A stretch of DNA of 32,612 nt from Alphaproteobacteria bacterium (GTDB lineage: Bacteria > Pseudomonadota > Alphaproteobacteria > UBA828). Of the stretch, positions 18,531-26,525 are shown one piece after another. The notes below the pieces were generated by a model, which was given only the letters and a program-made list of their open reading frames with translations, was not told the DNA's origin and did no database searches. Both the position numbers and the translations under genes were made by a program. The stretch's first letter is position 1; every line of letters starts with the position of its first letter. The DNA lies in the NCBI GenBank assembly GCA_011523425.1, contig WTGU01000032.1, forward strand, positions 1-32,612. The letters are read 5' to 3'.

Positions 18531-19433
18531 ATGAGCGTCCACGATTTCTGGACACCCTTCGCCGCTGAACCGTTCATTAATGCGCTGATCATCGGCCTCA
18601 GCCTGGCCAGCATCTGGCTGGTCGCGGCGCTGGGGCTCACCATCATCTACGGCACCATGGGCGTCATCAACATGGCCCATGGCGAGTTCATCATGCTGGG
18701 CGCCTACTTCACGTGGATCCTGCAGTATTTCGGCGGGTTCCCCTGGCTGCTCTGCCTGCCCATCTCCTTCATTGTCGTCGGCTTCATCGGCTGGCTGGTC
18801 GAACGCGGGCTCATACGACATTTGTACGACCGACCATTGGACACGCTCCTCGCGACATGGGGCGTCTCCTTGGTCTTCATCCAGAGCATCCGGCTGATCT
18901 TCGGCGGCGAGCCGCAATACGTCGAGGTGCCCGACTGGCTGACCAGCGTGATGACGATCGACTTCGTCCACGTGCCGTGGCTGAGGATCTTCATCTTCTT
19001 CGCGGCGCTGGCGCTGGTGGCCATGACCTGGGCGATCCTGTTCAAGACCAATATCGGCATCCAGGTTCGCGCGGTGATGCAGAACCCGCAGATGGCGGCG
19101 TCCTTCGGCATCAATTCGAGCCGGGTCTACGGCCTCACCTTCGCCTACGGGGCGGGCCTCGCGGGCATCTCCGGCTCCATGTTCGCGGGCCTCAAGACGA
19201 TCTTCCCGGACATGGGGCTCGGCTACGTGGTCGAGGCCTTCCTCGTGGTGGTGACGGGCGGCGGCGAGCTCTTCGGCAGCCTGGCGACCGCCGGCATCAT
19301 GGGCGAGATGTTCTCGATCTTCTCCTACTTCACCAACGACACGTTCGCCCGCTTCGTGCTGTTCATCCTGATCGTGATCTTCCTCAGGTTCCGGCCGCAG
19401 GGCATCTTCGCGCCCAGCATGGCGCGGCGCTAG
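18531..19433 (+). CDS. ABC transporter permease, UrtB/LivH type
   Basis: This 300-residue polytopic protein has LivH/UrtB hallmarks: TIIYGTMGVINMAHGEFIML near residue 40, LATWGVSLVFIQSIR near residue 107, and RAVMQNPQMAASFGI, the ATPase-docking loop. It ends LRFRPQGIFAPSMARR. With the next gene it forms the channel for the substrate delivered by the binding protein upstream. The ribosome site is weak (purine-rich GGGAGAGAGG too far from the ATG at 18531), which would keep its level below that of the binding protein. The next gene starts 16 bases after its stop. Confidence 0.92.
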   Translation: MSVHDFWTPFAAEPFINALIIGLSLASIWLVAALGLTIIYGTMGVINMAHGEFIMLGAYFTWILQYFGGFPWLLCLPISFIVVGFIGWLVERGLIRHLYDRPLDTLLATWGVSLVFIQSIRLIFGGEPQYVEVPDWLTSVMTIDFVHVPWLRIFIFFAALALVAMTWAILFKTNIGIQVRAVMQNPQMAASFGINSSRVYGLTFAYGAGLAGISGSMFAGLKTIFPDMGLGYVVEAFLVVVTGGGELFGSLATAGIMGEMFSIFSYFTNDTFARFVLFILIVIFLRFRPQGIFAPSMARR

Positions 19434-19449
19434 GAGCGGGGCGCACGTC

Positions 19450-20592
19450 ATGCTGTTGGAACGGTTGAGGCTGGAGCCGACGGCGCAGCGGCAGAACCTC
19501 TACCACGACAAGCGCGCACAGTGGGCGATGTACGTCGTCGCCTTCGGCGCGCTCGCCACCATCCCGCTGTTCATGGGCGACGACCCCTTCGCCCTCAACC
19601 AGTTCGCGCGCTACGGCGTCTTCGGCATGCTGGCGCTCTCGGTCAGCCTGGTGTGGGGCTTCGGCGGCATCCTCAGCCTCGGCCAGGGGATCGCATTCGG
19701 CATGGCGGCCTACGGCATGGGCGCCACCATGCAGATGCAGTACCAGGATCCGGAATACGACCCGATCCCGAGCTTCATGCTGACCAACGAGCTCGAGAAG
19801 CTGCCGACGGTCTGGGAGCCGTTCTGGCATACCGAGGTCGGGCTGATCCTGGCGCTCGGAATCCCGACGCTCTTCTTCGTCATCTTCGGCATCCTGATGT
19901 TCCAGGCGCGGCTCGCCGGCGCGTTCGTCGCCATCATGACGCTCGCCATGCTCGGCGCCTGGTACAACATGGCCTACGACATGCAGCCGTTTACGGCGGG
20001 CTTCAACGGCATCTCGCCGCCCAACTCGTTCCAGGCGTTCGGCGTCGACGTCGACCCCTACAGCAGCATGATCTACTGGGTGGCGCTCGGCGTGCTCGCC
20101 GCACTCACCCTCGGAACCAAGGCGCTGCTCGCCAGCAAGTTCGGCACCATCATCCAGGCGATACGGGACGACCCCGAACGAGCGCGCTTCCTCGGCTACA
20201 ACGTCGCCTTCTACCAGGTGACGGTGTTCACGATCTCCGGCCTGATCGCGGCGATCGCGGGCATCGTCTGGGTGATGATCGTCCAGTACGTCTCGCCGAC
20301 GTCGCTGGAGATCTTCTTCAGCATCACCATGGTGATCTGGGCCGCCGTCGGCGGCAGGCTATCGCTCTTCGGCGCGATCTTCGGCGCCATCTTCATCAAC
20401 ACGATCCAGAGCTACGTGGGCGACGAGTTCCAGGCCGCCTGGTTCGTGATCCTCGGCACGATCTTCATCGTCGTCGTGCGATTCCTGCCGAAGGGGATCG
20501 CCGGCCTGTTCGAGATGATCGTCGGCCTCGTCCCCTATCGCGGCCGCGCGCCGGTCCAGCCGTCGCTCGGCCCGCGGCGGGCGTCGGACTAG
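19450..20592 (+). CDS. ABC transporter permease, UrtC/LivM type
   Basis: This 380-residue protein is the second permease. Besides the LivM core (WGFGGILSLGQGIAFGMAAY near residue 75, IRDDPERARFLGYN near residue 238), it carries a long hydrophilic insertion at about residues 95-130 (QMQYQDPEYDPIP to TVWEPFWHTEVG). This insertion is characteristic of UrtC-type urea/amide permeases and absent from amino-acid LivM. That distinguishes this cassette from the shorter permease at 127-1182. The next gene begins within about 12 bases of its stop, and an AGGAGG ribosome site overlaps the TAG. Confidence 0.92.
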   Translation: MLLERLRLEPTAQRQNLYHDKRAQWAMYVVAFGALATIPLFMGDDPFALNQFARYGVFGMLALSVSLVWGFGGILSLGQGIAFGMAAYGMGATMQMQYQDPEYDPIPSFMLTNELEKLPTVWEPFWHTEVGLILALGIPTLFFVIFGILMFQARLAGAFVAIMTLAMLGAWYNMAYDMQPFTAGFNGISPPNSFQAFGVDVDPYSSMIYWVALGVLAALTLGTKALLASKFGTIIQAIRDDPERARFLGYNVAFYQVTVFTISGLIAAIAGIVWVMIVQYVSPTSLEIFFSITMVIWAAVGGRLSLFGAIFGAIFINTIQSYVGDEFQAAWFVILGTIFIVVVRFLPKGIAGLFEMIVGLVPYRGRAPVQPSLGPRRASD

Positions 20593-20604
20593 GAGGGCGT
20601 GGAG

Positions 20605-21360
20605 GTGGCTGCCATCCTGGAGGTCACGGACCTGACCAAGGCCTATGACGAGTACAAGGTCGTCGACGGCTTCAGCTTCCAGGTCGAGGAGGGCGAGCTG
20701 CGCTGCCTGCTCGGGCCCAACGGTGCCGGAAAGACCACGACGATGGACCTGATCACCGGTCGCCAGAAGGTGACGGGTGGCAAGATCATGTTCCAGGGCC
20801 GCGACATCACGGGCCTGACGGAGCACCGGATCGTCAAGCACGGGATCGGCCGCAAGTTCCAGGTGCCGGCGGTGTTCAGGGACCTCACCGTGCGCGAGAA
20901 CCTGCAGGTCGCCAACACGCAAAACACCAACCCCTTCATCAACATGATCACCTACCGCCAGCGGGCGGGGCGCGAGAGGCTCGGCGAGATCGCCGAGCTG
21001 GTCGGGCTGGAGGAGCGGCTGGACGAGCTCGGCGGCAACCTGAGCCACGGCGAGACCCAGTGGCTCGAGATCGGCATGGTGCTTACCCAGGATCCGCGGC
21101 TCCTGCTCATGGACGAGCCCACCGCCGGCATGACCGAGCAGGAGACCCACCGCACCTCCGAGATCTTCAACCGCCTCAAGGGAACGCACACGCTGGTGGT
21201 GGTCGAGCACGACATGGCCTTCGTGCGCGAGATCGCCGACATCATCACGCTCATGCACCTGGGCAAGACCCTGGCGGAGGGCCCCATGCACGAGGTGGAA
21301 AACGATCCGAAGGTGCGCGAGGTCTATCTCGGCGCCGAGGGCATCAGCGATGCTGCTTGA
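20605..21360 (+). CDS. ABC transporter ATP-binding protein, UrtD/LivG type
   Basis: This 251-residue ATPase has Walker A GPNGAGKTT near residue 40, signature LSHGETQWLEIGM (the LSHG variant typical of UrtD rather than LSGG), Walker B LLLMDEPTAGM and the switch histidine in VVEHDM. FQVPAVFRDLTVRENL follows the Q-loop. Two in-frame GTG codons are possible. GTG 20605 is preferred because AGGAGG ends eight bases before it, whereas GTG 20599 is only two bases from that site. It powers import together with the next ATPase, whose start lies 11 bases inside this gene. Confidence 0.92.
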   Translation: MAAILEVTDLTKAYDEYKVVDGFSFQVEEGELRCLLGPNGAGKTTTMDLITGRQKVTGGKIMFQGRDITGLTEHRIVKHGIGRKFQVPAVFRDLTVRENLQVANTQNTNPFINMITYRQRAGRERLGEIAELVGLEERLDELGGNLSHGETQWLEIGMVLTQDPRLLLMDEPTAGMTEQETHRTSEIFNRLKGTHTLVVVEHDMAFVREIADIITLMHLGKTLAEGPMHEVENDPKVREVYLGAEGISDAA

Positions 21361-22048
21361 GCTCGAAGGCGTCACTTCCTACTACGGGAAGACGCCGATC
21401 CTGCAGAACGTGAGCCTGGGCGTGCAGCACGGCCACTGCATGGCGGTGCTCGGGCGGAACGGAGTCGGCAAGACGACGCTGGTGCGCACCATCATGGGGC
21501 TGACCACGCGCATGACCGGCACGCTCAGGATCGCCGGCGAGGACGCGAGCAACATGCCCACGCATCAGCGCTCCGAGATCGGCATGGGATACATCCCGCA
21601 GGGGCGCGGCATCCTGCCCAAGTTCTCGGTGCGCGAGAACATCCTGCTCGGGACCTTCGCCCGCAACGACAAGCGCCGCAAGATCCCCGACATGTGCCTC
21701 GACCTCTTTCCCTATCTCGCCGAGAACCTGGACAAGCGGGCGGGGCAGCTCTCGGGCGGTCAGCAGCAGCAGCTCGCGATCTCGCGGGCGCTCGCGACCG
21801 ACCCGAAGATCCTGCTGCTGGACGAGCCGACGGAGGGCATCCAGCCCAACATCGTGCAGGAGCTCGAGGCCACGATCATGCGGCTCAACACCGAGGTCGG
21901 GCTCACGCTCGTGCTCACCGAGCAGCACATCAAGGTCGCGCGCGAGCTCTCGCACGAGTTCGTCATCATGGACAACGGTCTGGTCGTGGAGGGTGGCCCC
22001 ATCGACCAGTTGACCGACGAGGTCGTCGACAAGTACCTGACGATCTAG
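21350..22048 (+). CDS. ABC transporter ATP-binding protein, UrtE/LivF type
   Basis: This 232-residue ATPase is the normal LivF/UrtE length. It has Walker A GRNGVGKTTL near residue 37, GYIPQGRGILPKFSVRENIL, signature LSGGQQQQLAISRALA, Walker B ILLLDEPTEGIQPNI and switch TEQHIK. PTEGIQPNIVQE is typical of UrtE. It overlaps the UrtD-like gene by 11 bases and completes the five-component importer. The amidase-subunit gene starts 43 bases after its stop with its own strong ribosome site, so transport and hydrolysis genes are in one operon. Confidence 0.92.
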   Translation: MLLELEGVTSYYGKTPILQNVSLGVQHGHCMAVLGRNGVGKTTLVRTIMGLTTRMTGTLRIAGEDASNMPTHQRSEIGMGYIPQGRGILPKFSVRENILLGTFARNDKRRKIPDMCLDLFPYLAENLDKRAGQLSGGQQQQLAISRALATDPKILLLDEPTEGIQPNIVQELEATIMRLNTEVGLTLVLTEQHIKVARELSHEFVIMDNGLVVEGGPIDQLTDEVVDKYLTI

Positions 22049-22091
22049 GCATTCGAGGGCCGAGAGTGAACACGCGAGGGGGAGACCCAGA

Positions 22092-22532
22092 ATGATCCGC
22101 ATCCCGCCGAAAGGTAGTCCCGAACGGGACCGTCTCATCGAAGAGCACCAGGCATGTATCGAGTCCATGAAGGGCGTCGCCGGATGCTCGATCCTGCGTT
22201 GCGCGACGCAGGGCGACACCACCGAGATCAGCGGCGGCATCCACGAGGACTTCCAGCTCAACCGCGTGCTGCTGCGGATGCGGGCACAGCCGGCGAAGGG
22301 CAAGCTCGTGGTGGTCTGCACCAAGATCGAGAAGGAATGGCGCATCGCCCGCTGTTCCGGCATCCGCGGCGTGCCGCCGGAGTTCGTCTCCGACAAGGTG
22401 TACGACAACGAGCAGGATCCGCAGCACGACATCTTCCTGATGCGGCTGGACGAGTTCCCGGAGACCGACGGTTTCCCCGAGCACTTCCACCAGGGCTGGA
22501 AGCGTCGCGACGACAACTGGGCCGCATCCTAG
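22092..22532 (+). CDS. Probable small subunit of an N,N-dimethylformamidase-like enzyme
   Basis: This 146-residue cytoplasmic protein lies directly before the large-subunit gene. From memory of the DMFase small subunit (about 132 residues), the same spaced pattern is visible here: LNRVLLRMRAQP, then G and a hydrophobic strand, EWRIARCSGIRGVPPEF, and FLMRLDEF. The order small then large subunit matches dmfA1-dmfA2. GGGGGAG lies seven bases before ATG 22092. The N-terminal 50 residues, including CIESMKGVAGCSILRCATQG with four cysteines, look unlike the characterised subunit. Similarity is partial and recalled rather than computed, so confidence is moderate. Its role would be to support the iron-containing large subunit. 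Confidence 0.6.
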   Translation: MIRIPPKGSPERDRLIEEHQACIESMKGVAGCSILRCATQGDTTEISGGIHEDFQLNRVLLRMRAQPAKGKLVVVCTKIEKEWRIARCSGIRGVPPEFVSDKVYDNEQDPQHDIFLMRLDEFPETDGFPEHFHQGWKRRDDNWAAS

Positions 22533-22620
22533 GACGCGCCCCGACGCGAGGACCCCACGCGGTAACCGAACACGGCGCGCGAGCGGTCGATCAAGCCCGC
22601 GCGATAAGGAGACACAGTCG

Positions 22621-25026
22621 ATGGCTTGGATGAGACTGACGGGATATGCGGACAAGTTCGGCGTCCATCCCGGCGATACGATCCGCTTCTACGTGAATTG
22701 CGATGGGCCGAAGAAGTACGACGCCCAGCTCGTGAAGATGATCAACGGCGACACCAACCCGCGCGGGCCGGGCCTGATCGAGCGCAGGCGGCGGGCGGCG
22801 CTCAACGGCACCTACAAGGGCCGCCGTCAGGTCATCCACAGCGGCTCCTACGGCTTCGTGGAGGACTGCTCCCAGCTCCGCGCGCAGAGCTTCACGCTCC
22901 AGTGCTGGGTGTGGCCGACGACGCCGAAGACTCATCCGAAGTACTGGAAGCACGGCGCCCAGGGCCTGGTCACCAAGTGGCACAGGAACAAGGGCTACGG
23001 CCTCTTCATCAACGAGGACGGCTGCGCCGAGCTCCGCATCAACGGGAAGAAGGTCACGACCGGCGCGCCGCTCCGCGACCATGCCTGGCACTTCCTCGCC
23101 GCGACCTACGACGCCGAGTCCGGGCAGGCGATCCTCTATCACGAGCCGCAGGTGGTCTACGCCCTCGACCCGGTGATCAGACCCGCGAAGGAGAAGATCG
23201 CAGGGCCGGTCCGGCACGACGCGAGCCCCGCGGTCATCGCAGGCTATACCGGCGCGCACAGCGACGATCCCACCGCGCGGTCGTCGGTGCCGGCGGGCAT
23301 CGTCATCAACGGCCACTACAACGGGAAGATCGACGGCCCGCGCATCTGCAACCGCGCGCTCAGCCGCGAAGAGATCGAGACCATGAAGCTCGGCGCCCAG
23401 CGCGGCATGACCGAGCGGCGCAACTCCGGCCCCACCGGCGCGCTCTCCGAGACGATCGTCGCCGCCTGGGACTTCTCCGACGGCATCGACACCATCGTCG
23501 GCAAGGACCACGGGCCCTATCTGCTGGATGCGCAGATCGTCAACTGCCCGACCCGGGCCATGACCGGCCACAACCACTCGGGCGACAACTTCGACTGGAA
23601 GCACGCGCAGAGCGAGTACGGCGCCATCCACTTCCACGACGACGACGTGGACGATGCGCGCTGGGAAGTCGACTTCGAGTGGACCGTCCCGGCGAACTAC
23701 GAGAGCGATTCCTACTGCGTGAAGCTCACCACGGACGAAGGCGACGAGGACTACATCCCCTTCTTCGTGGTGCCGCGCCCCGGCGAGGAGCAGGCCAAGA
23801 TCGCGGTGATGATGCCGACGATCAGCTACATGGCCTACGCCAACGAGCATCTCGCCAACAACGCCGGCGGGGCGGAGCTGCTGGTCTACCGCGTGCCGAT
23901 CATGCAGCACCAGAACATGTTCCTGGCCGAGCACCGCGAGTATGGCGGCTCGATCTACGACACCCATACCGACGGCAGCGGCCTCTGCCTCTCGTCCCGG
24001 CTCAGGCCGATCCTCAGCATCCGGCCGCAGTACGACCACTTCCTGATGCAGGCGCCGTGGCAGTATCCCGCCGACCTGCACCTGATCTACTGGCTCAATC
24101 AGCTTGGCTACAAGTACGACGTCATCACCGACGAGGACGTGAACTATGACGGCCTCGCGCGGCTGGAGAACTACAACGTCGTGATCACGGGCTCGCATCC
24201 GGAGCACAACTCCGGCCCGCAGCTCGACGCGATCCACGACTACACCCAGCGCGGCGGCCGCTTCATGTACATGGGCGCGGACGGCTTCTACTGGATCCAC
24301 TCCTACCATCCGGCCTACGACCATCTCGGCCGCGGCATCATCACCGAGATGCGCCGATGCGAATCCGGCATCAGGACCTGGCGTGCCGATCCCGGCGAGT
24401 ACTACCACCAGTCGACCGGCGAGCTCGGCGGCATGTGGCGCTATCGTGGGCGCTACCTGCACTCGGTCGCCGGCACCGGCATGTCGTCGGAAGGCTTCGA
24501 CATCTCCAGCTACTACTCGCGCACGCCGGAGAGCAACGATCCGCGCGTCTCGTGGGCCTACGAGGGCATCGGCTACGACGAGAAGATCGGCAACTTCGGC
24601 CTGGTCGGCGGCGGTGCCGCCGGCACCGAGCTCGACATCGTCGACACCCTGCTCGGCTCGCCGCCGCACACGCTGATCACCGCGACCTCGGCGGGCCGCC
24701 ACACCGAGGGCTACCTGCTGGTGATGGAGGACTTCGGCTTCAACCAGCAGGGCCTCGACGGCACCCAGCACCCGCGCGTGCGCTCGGACATCGCCTATCA
24801 CGAGACGCCCAACGGCGGCGCCTGCTTCGCCTTCAGCTCGATCGCCTTCTGCGGCTCGCTGCCGTGGAACAACGGCGATCCCGAGAAGAACAACATCTCG
24901 CGGCTGGTGAAGAACGTGCTCGACCGCTTCTCGCAGGACGGCCCGCTGCCGCCGCCGCCGCGCAGCGCCATCCAGCATCGCGGTCGCGCCGATTACGATC
25001 CGCCGCTCAACAAGAAGCGGAAATAG
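22621..25026 (+). CDS. N,N-dimethylformamidase-like large (catalytic) subunit
   Basis: This 801-residue protein resembles the DMFase large subunit (about 762 residues), which hydrolyses N,N-dimethylformamide to dimethylamine and formate at a mononuclear iron held by two tyrosines and a glutamate. Residues about 85-260 form a LamG/concanavalin-like domain (SFTLQCWVWPTTP, HAWHFLAATYDAES). The C-terminal half holds TISYMAYANEH, GGSIYDTHTDGSGL and ITGSHPEHNS. If the Paracoccus ligands are Tyr399, Tyr440 and Glu521 as I recall, the counterparts are Tyr406 (or Tyr403), Tyr446 and Glu528. AAGGAG precedes ATG 22621 by nine bases. The proline- and lysine-rich tail is extra. There is no signal peptide, so it is cytosolic. 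The actual substrate may be another N-substituted amide. Confidence 0.85.
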   Translation: MAWMRLTGYADKFGVHPGDTIRFYVNCDGPKKYDAQLVKMINGDTNPRGPGLIERRRRAALNGTYKGRRQVIHSGSYGFVEDCSQLRAQSFTLQCWVWPTTPKTHPKYWKHGAQGLVTKWHRNKGYGLFINEDGCAELRINGKKVTTGAPLRDHAWHFLAATYDAESGQAILYHEPQVVYALDPVIRPAKEKIAGPVRHDASPAVIAGYTGAHSDDPTARSSVPAGIVINGHYNGKIDGPRICNRALSREEIETMKLGAQRGMTERRNSGPTGALSETIVAAWDFSDGIDTIVGKDHGPYLLDAQIVNCPTRAMTGHNHSGDNFDWKHAQSEYGAIHFHDDDVDDARWEVDFEWTVPANYESDSYCVKLTTDEGDEDYIPFFVVPRPGEEQAKIAVMMPTISYMAYANEHLANNAGGAELLVYRVPIMQHQNMFLAEHREYGGSIYDTHTDGSGLCLSSRLRPILSIRPQYDHFLMQAPWQYPADLHLIYWLNQLGYKYDVITDEDVNYDGLARLENYNVVITGSHPEHNSGPQLDAIHDYTQRGGRFMYMGADGFYWIHSYHPAYDHLGRGIITEMRRCESGIRTWRADPGEYYHQSTGELGGMWRYRGRYLHSVAGTGMSSEGFDISSYYSRTPESNDPRVSWAYEGIGYDEKIGNFGLVGGGAAGTELDIVDTLLGSPPHTLITATSAGRHTEGYLLVMEDFGFNQQGLDGTQHPRVRSDIAYHETPNGGACFAFSSIAFCGSLPWNNGDPEKNNISRLVKNVLDRFSQDGPLPPPPRSAIQHRGRADYDPPLNKKRK

Positions 25027-25098
25027 CGGCTCGCTTCGGGCGCGGACGGGGCGGGTGGCGCACCCGCCCCGGCGCGGCGCGGCCGAGGGTCTGGCCCG

Positions 25099-26220
25099 AT
25101 GACGATGCGGCCCGATCTCGACTACATGGACGAGGGCGTCGATCTCCAGGATCCTGCCCTCTACAAGCCGTCGCGCGGGCCCTTCGGCAGGGCCCGCATC
25201 CTCACGCCCATCGCCTATCGCTCCAAGGTCTTCGCCGACCTTGAGGACGAGAAGATCTGGACGCGGAGCTGGATCTGCATCGGCTCCCATCGCGACATTC
25301 CGAACGTCGGCGACCTCCTGCCCTACACCGTCGGCAATCACGGCGTTCATGTGCAGCGCGGCAGCGACGGGCTGATCGGGCGCTACAATCTCGCCCAGCA
25401 CGGCGGCTGCCGCTTCGTGCCGGCCCAGTGCCAGACCGGCTCCAAGACGAAGTGCTCGTTCACCTCGTGCGGCTACAGCCGCGATCGCGGGGTGATCGCC
25501 GCCGACGAGCTCGGCGACGACACGCCGACCATGCGCCAGTATCTCGGCTTTCGGCCCGAGCGCCTGCTGCCGGTCACGGTGGAAAGCGAGGGGCCGCTCC
25601 TCTTCGTCAATCTCGACCCGGAGGCCGCCCCGCTCGCCGACCGGCTGGGCGACGTGGCCGATACTCTCGCCCTCGAGGACGCAGAGGCCGGGGACGACGC
25701 CGAGAGCTTCCGGGTGGAGTACGACGCCAACTGGAAGCTCCTCGGCCGCGCGCTGCTGCGCTCCCTCGCGCCCGAGGCCAGGCCTGCGAAGAAGGGAAAT
25801 GCCGACGCGATTGTTCTCGACACGGCCTCCGATTTTTCCGGCGCGCCCGCGACCGTCCACTGGCTCCTGCCTAACCTGATCCTGCTGCGGGGCGAGGGCC
25901 ATCTGTTGAGCATCGTGCTGCAGCCCACCGCGCTCGAGGAGACGCTGGCCCGGGTCAGGCTCGCCGCCGCAGGGCCCGTCGATTCCGGCACGCTCGCGGC
26001 CTTGCGCGCCGCCCTCGACGAGGCCGGCGCCACGGCGGCGGCGCTGCAGGAGGAGCTGGGGCGCTTCGGCACGCCGTCGCGGCCCCGCACCAGCCTGAAG
26101 AAGCTCCCCCTCGAGCGGGACCGCGCCGCCCTTCTGCTGCAGGCCTACGTGATCGGGCGCGTGCTGAAGCGTCACGAGCTCCACTGGTCGGCCCCGCTCT
26201 ACGCGGCCGCCGCGCGCTGA
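25099..26220 (+). CDS. Degenerate Rieske-type ring-hydroxylating oxygenase homologue, probably not an oxygenase
   Basis: This 373-residue protein has the fold markers of Rieske oxygenase alpha subunits: EKIWTRSWICIGSHRDIPNV, GDLLPYTVGNHGVHVQRG, LLFVNLDPEAAPLADRLGD and DANWKLLGRALL. The cluster motif C-x-H-x17-C-x2-H is broken: Ala99 replaces the first cysteine and Thr122 the last histidine, while His101 and Cys119 remain at the right spacing. Extra cysteines (Cys104, Cys111, Cys124) crowd the site. The catalytic His-His-Asp triad normally after NWK is also missing. It may bind another metal or serve as a scaffold. GAGGGT lies eight bases before ATG 25099. Its stop overlaps the next ATG by one base (TGATG), so it is coupled within the amidase operon. 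Confidence 0.8.
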   Translation: MTMRPDLDYMDEGVDLQDPALYKPSRGPFGRARILTPIAYRSKVFADLEDEKIWTRSWICIGSHRDIPNVGDLLPYTVGNHGVHVQRGSDGLIGRYNLAQHGGCRFVPAQCQTGSKTKCSFTSCGYSRDRGVIAADELGDDTPTMRQYLGFRPERLLPVTVESEGPLLFVNLDPEAAPLADRLGDVADTLALEDAEAGDDAESFRVEYDANWKLLGRALLRSLAPEARPAKKGNADAIVLDTASDFSGAPATVHWLLPNLILLRGEGHLLSIVLQPTALEETLARVRLAAAGPVDSGTLAALRAALDEAGATAAALQEELGRFGTPSRPRTSLKKLPLERDRAALLLQAYVIGRVLKRHELHWSAPLYAAAAR

Positions 26221-26525
26221 TGGTCTACAGCGTTCAGCAGATCAAGTACGAGATCCTCGCCTACATCAGGGAGTTCGGCGGGGACTTCGGCGACTACTAC
26301 GTGGGAATAGCGGCCGACCCGAAGAAGACCCTGCGCGACGTCCACAAGGTGGACGAGGCCGCCGATCCCTGGCTCTACAAGCAGGCGCTCACCTTCTACG
26401 CCGCGCAGACGGTCCAGGACTACTTCCTGCGCCGGCTCAAGGCCGACGGCGAGCCGGTGCGCGACGGCGACGAGGACATGGACTGCGTCTATGTCTACAA
26501 GAAGAGCGAGCGGACCGTCCCGTAG
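26220..26525 (+). CDS. Small conserved protein, unknown function
   Basis: This 101-residue protein has an N-terminal helix (YSVQQIKYEILAYIREFGGD), then DYYVGIAADPKKTLRDVHKV, and ends MDCVYVYKKSERTVP. The YVGIAxDP stretch recalls short bacterial proteins with a GIY-YIG-like start, but the nuclease residues cannot be recognised, so no activity is claimed. The ATG uses the last base of the preceding stop codon (TGATG), which ties its translation to the degenerate oxygenase. It is not the DMFase small subunit: it lacks that pattern, which is found at 22092-22532 instead. Confidence 0.75.
   Translation: MVYSVQQIKYEILAYIREFGGDFGDYYVGIAADPKKTLRDVHKVDEAADPWLYKQALTFYAAQTVQDYFLRRLKADGEPVRDGDEDMDCVYVYKKSERTVP

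Noticed and set aside
22591-26184. A 1197-codon open frame on the minus strand across the amidase and Rieske-like genes
   Set aside because: It is antisense to well-supported genes, its translation is low-complexity (rich in Val, Arg, Gly, Asp and His), and it reflects the lack of stop codons opposite GC-rich coding sequence.
25099-26220. Functional aromatic-ring dioxygenase
   Set aside because: Two of four Rieske ligands and the catalytic His-His-Asp set are missing, and no reductase or beta-subunit gene is nearby.
26220-26525. Candidate DMFase small subunit
   Set aside because: It lacks the R-x-QP, EWRI and FLxRLxE pattern of that subunit, which is present in the protein at 22092-22532, directly upstream of the large subunit as in known loci.
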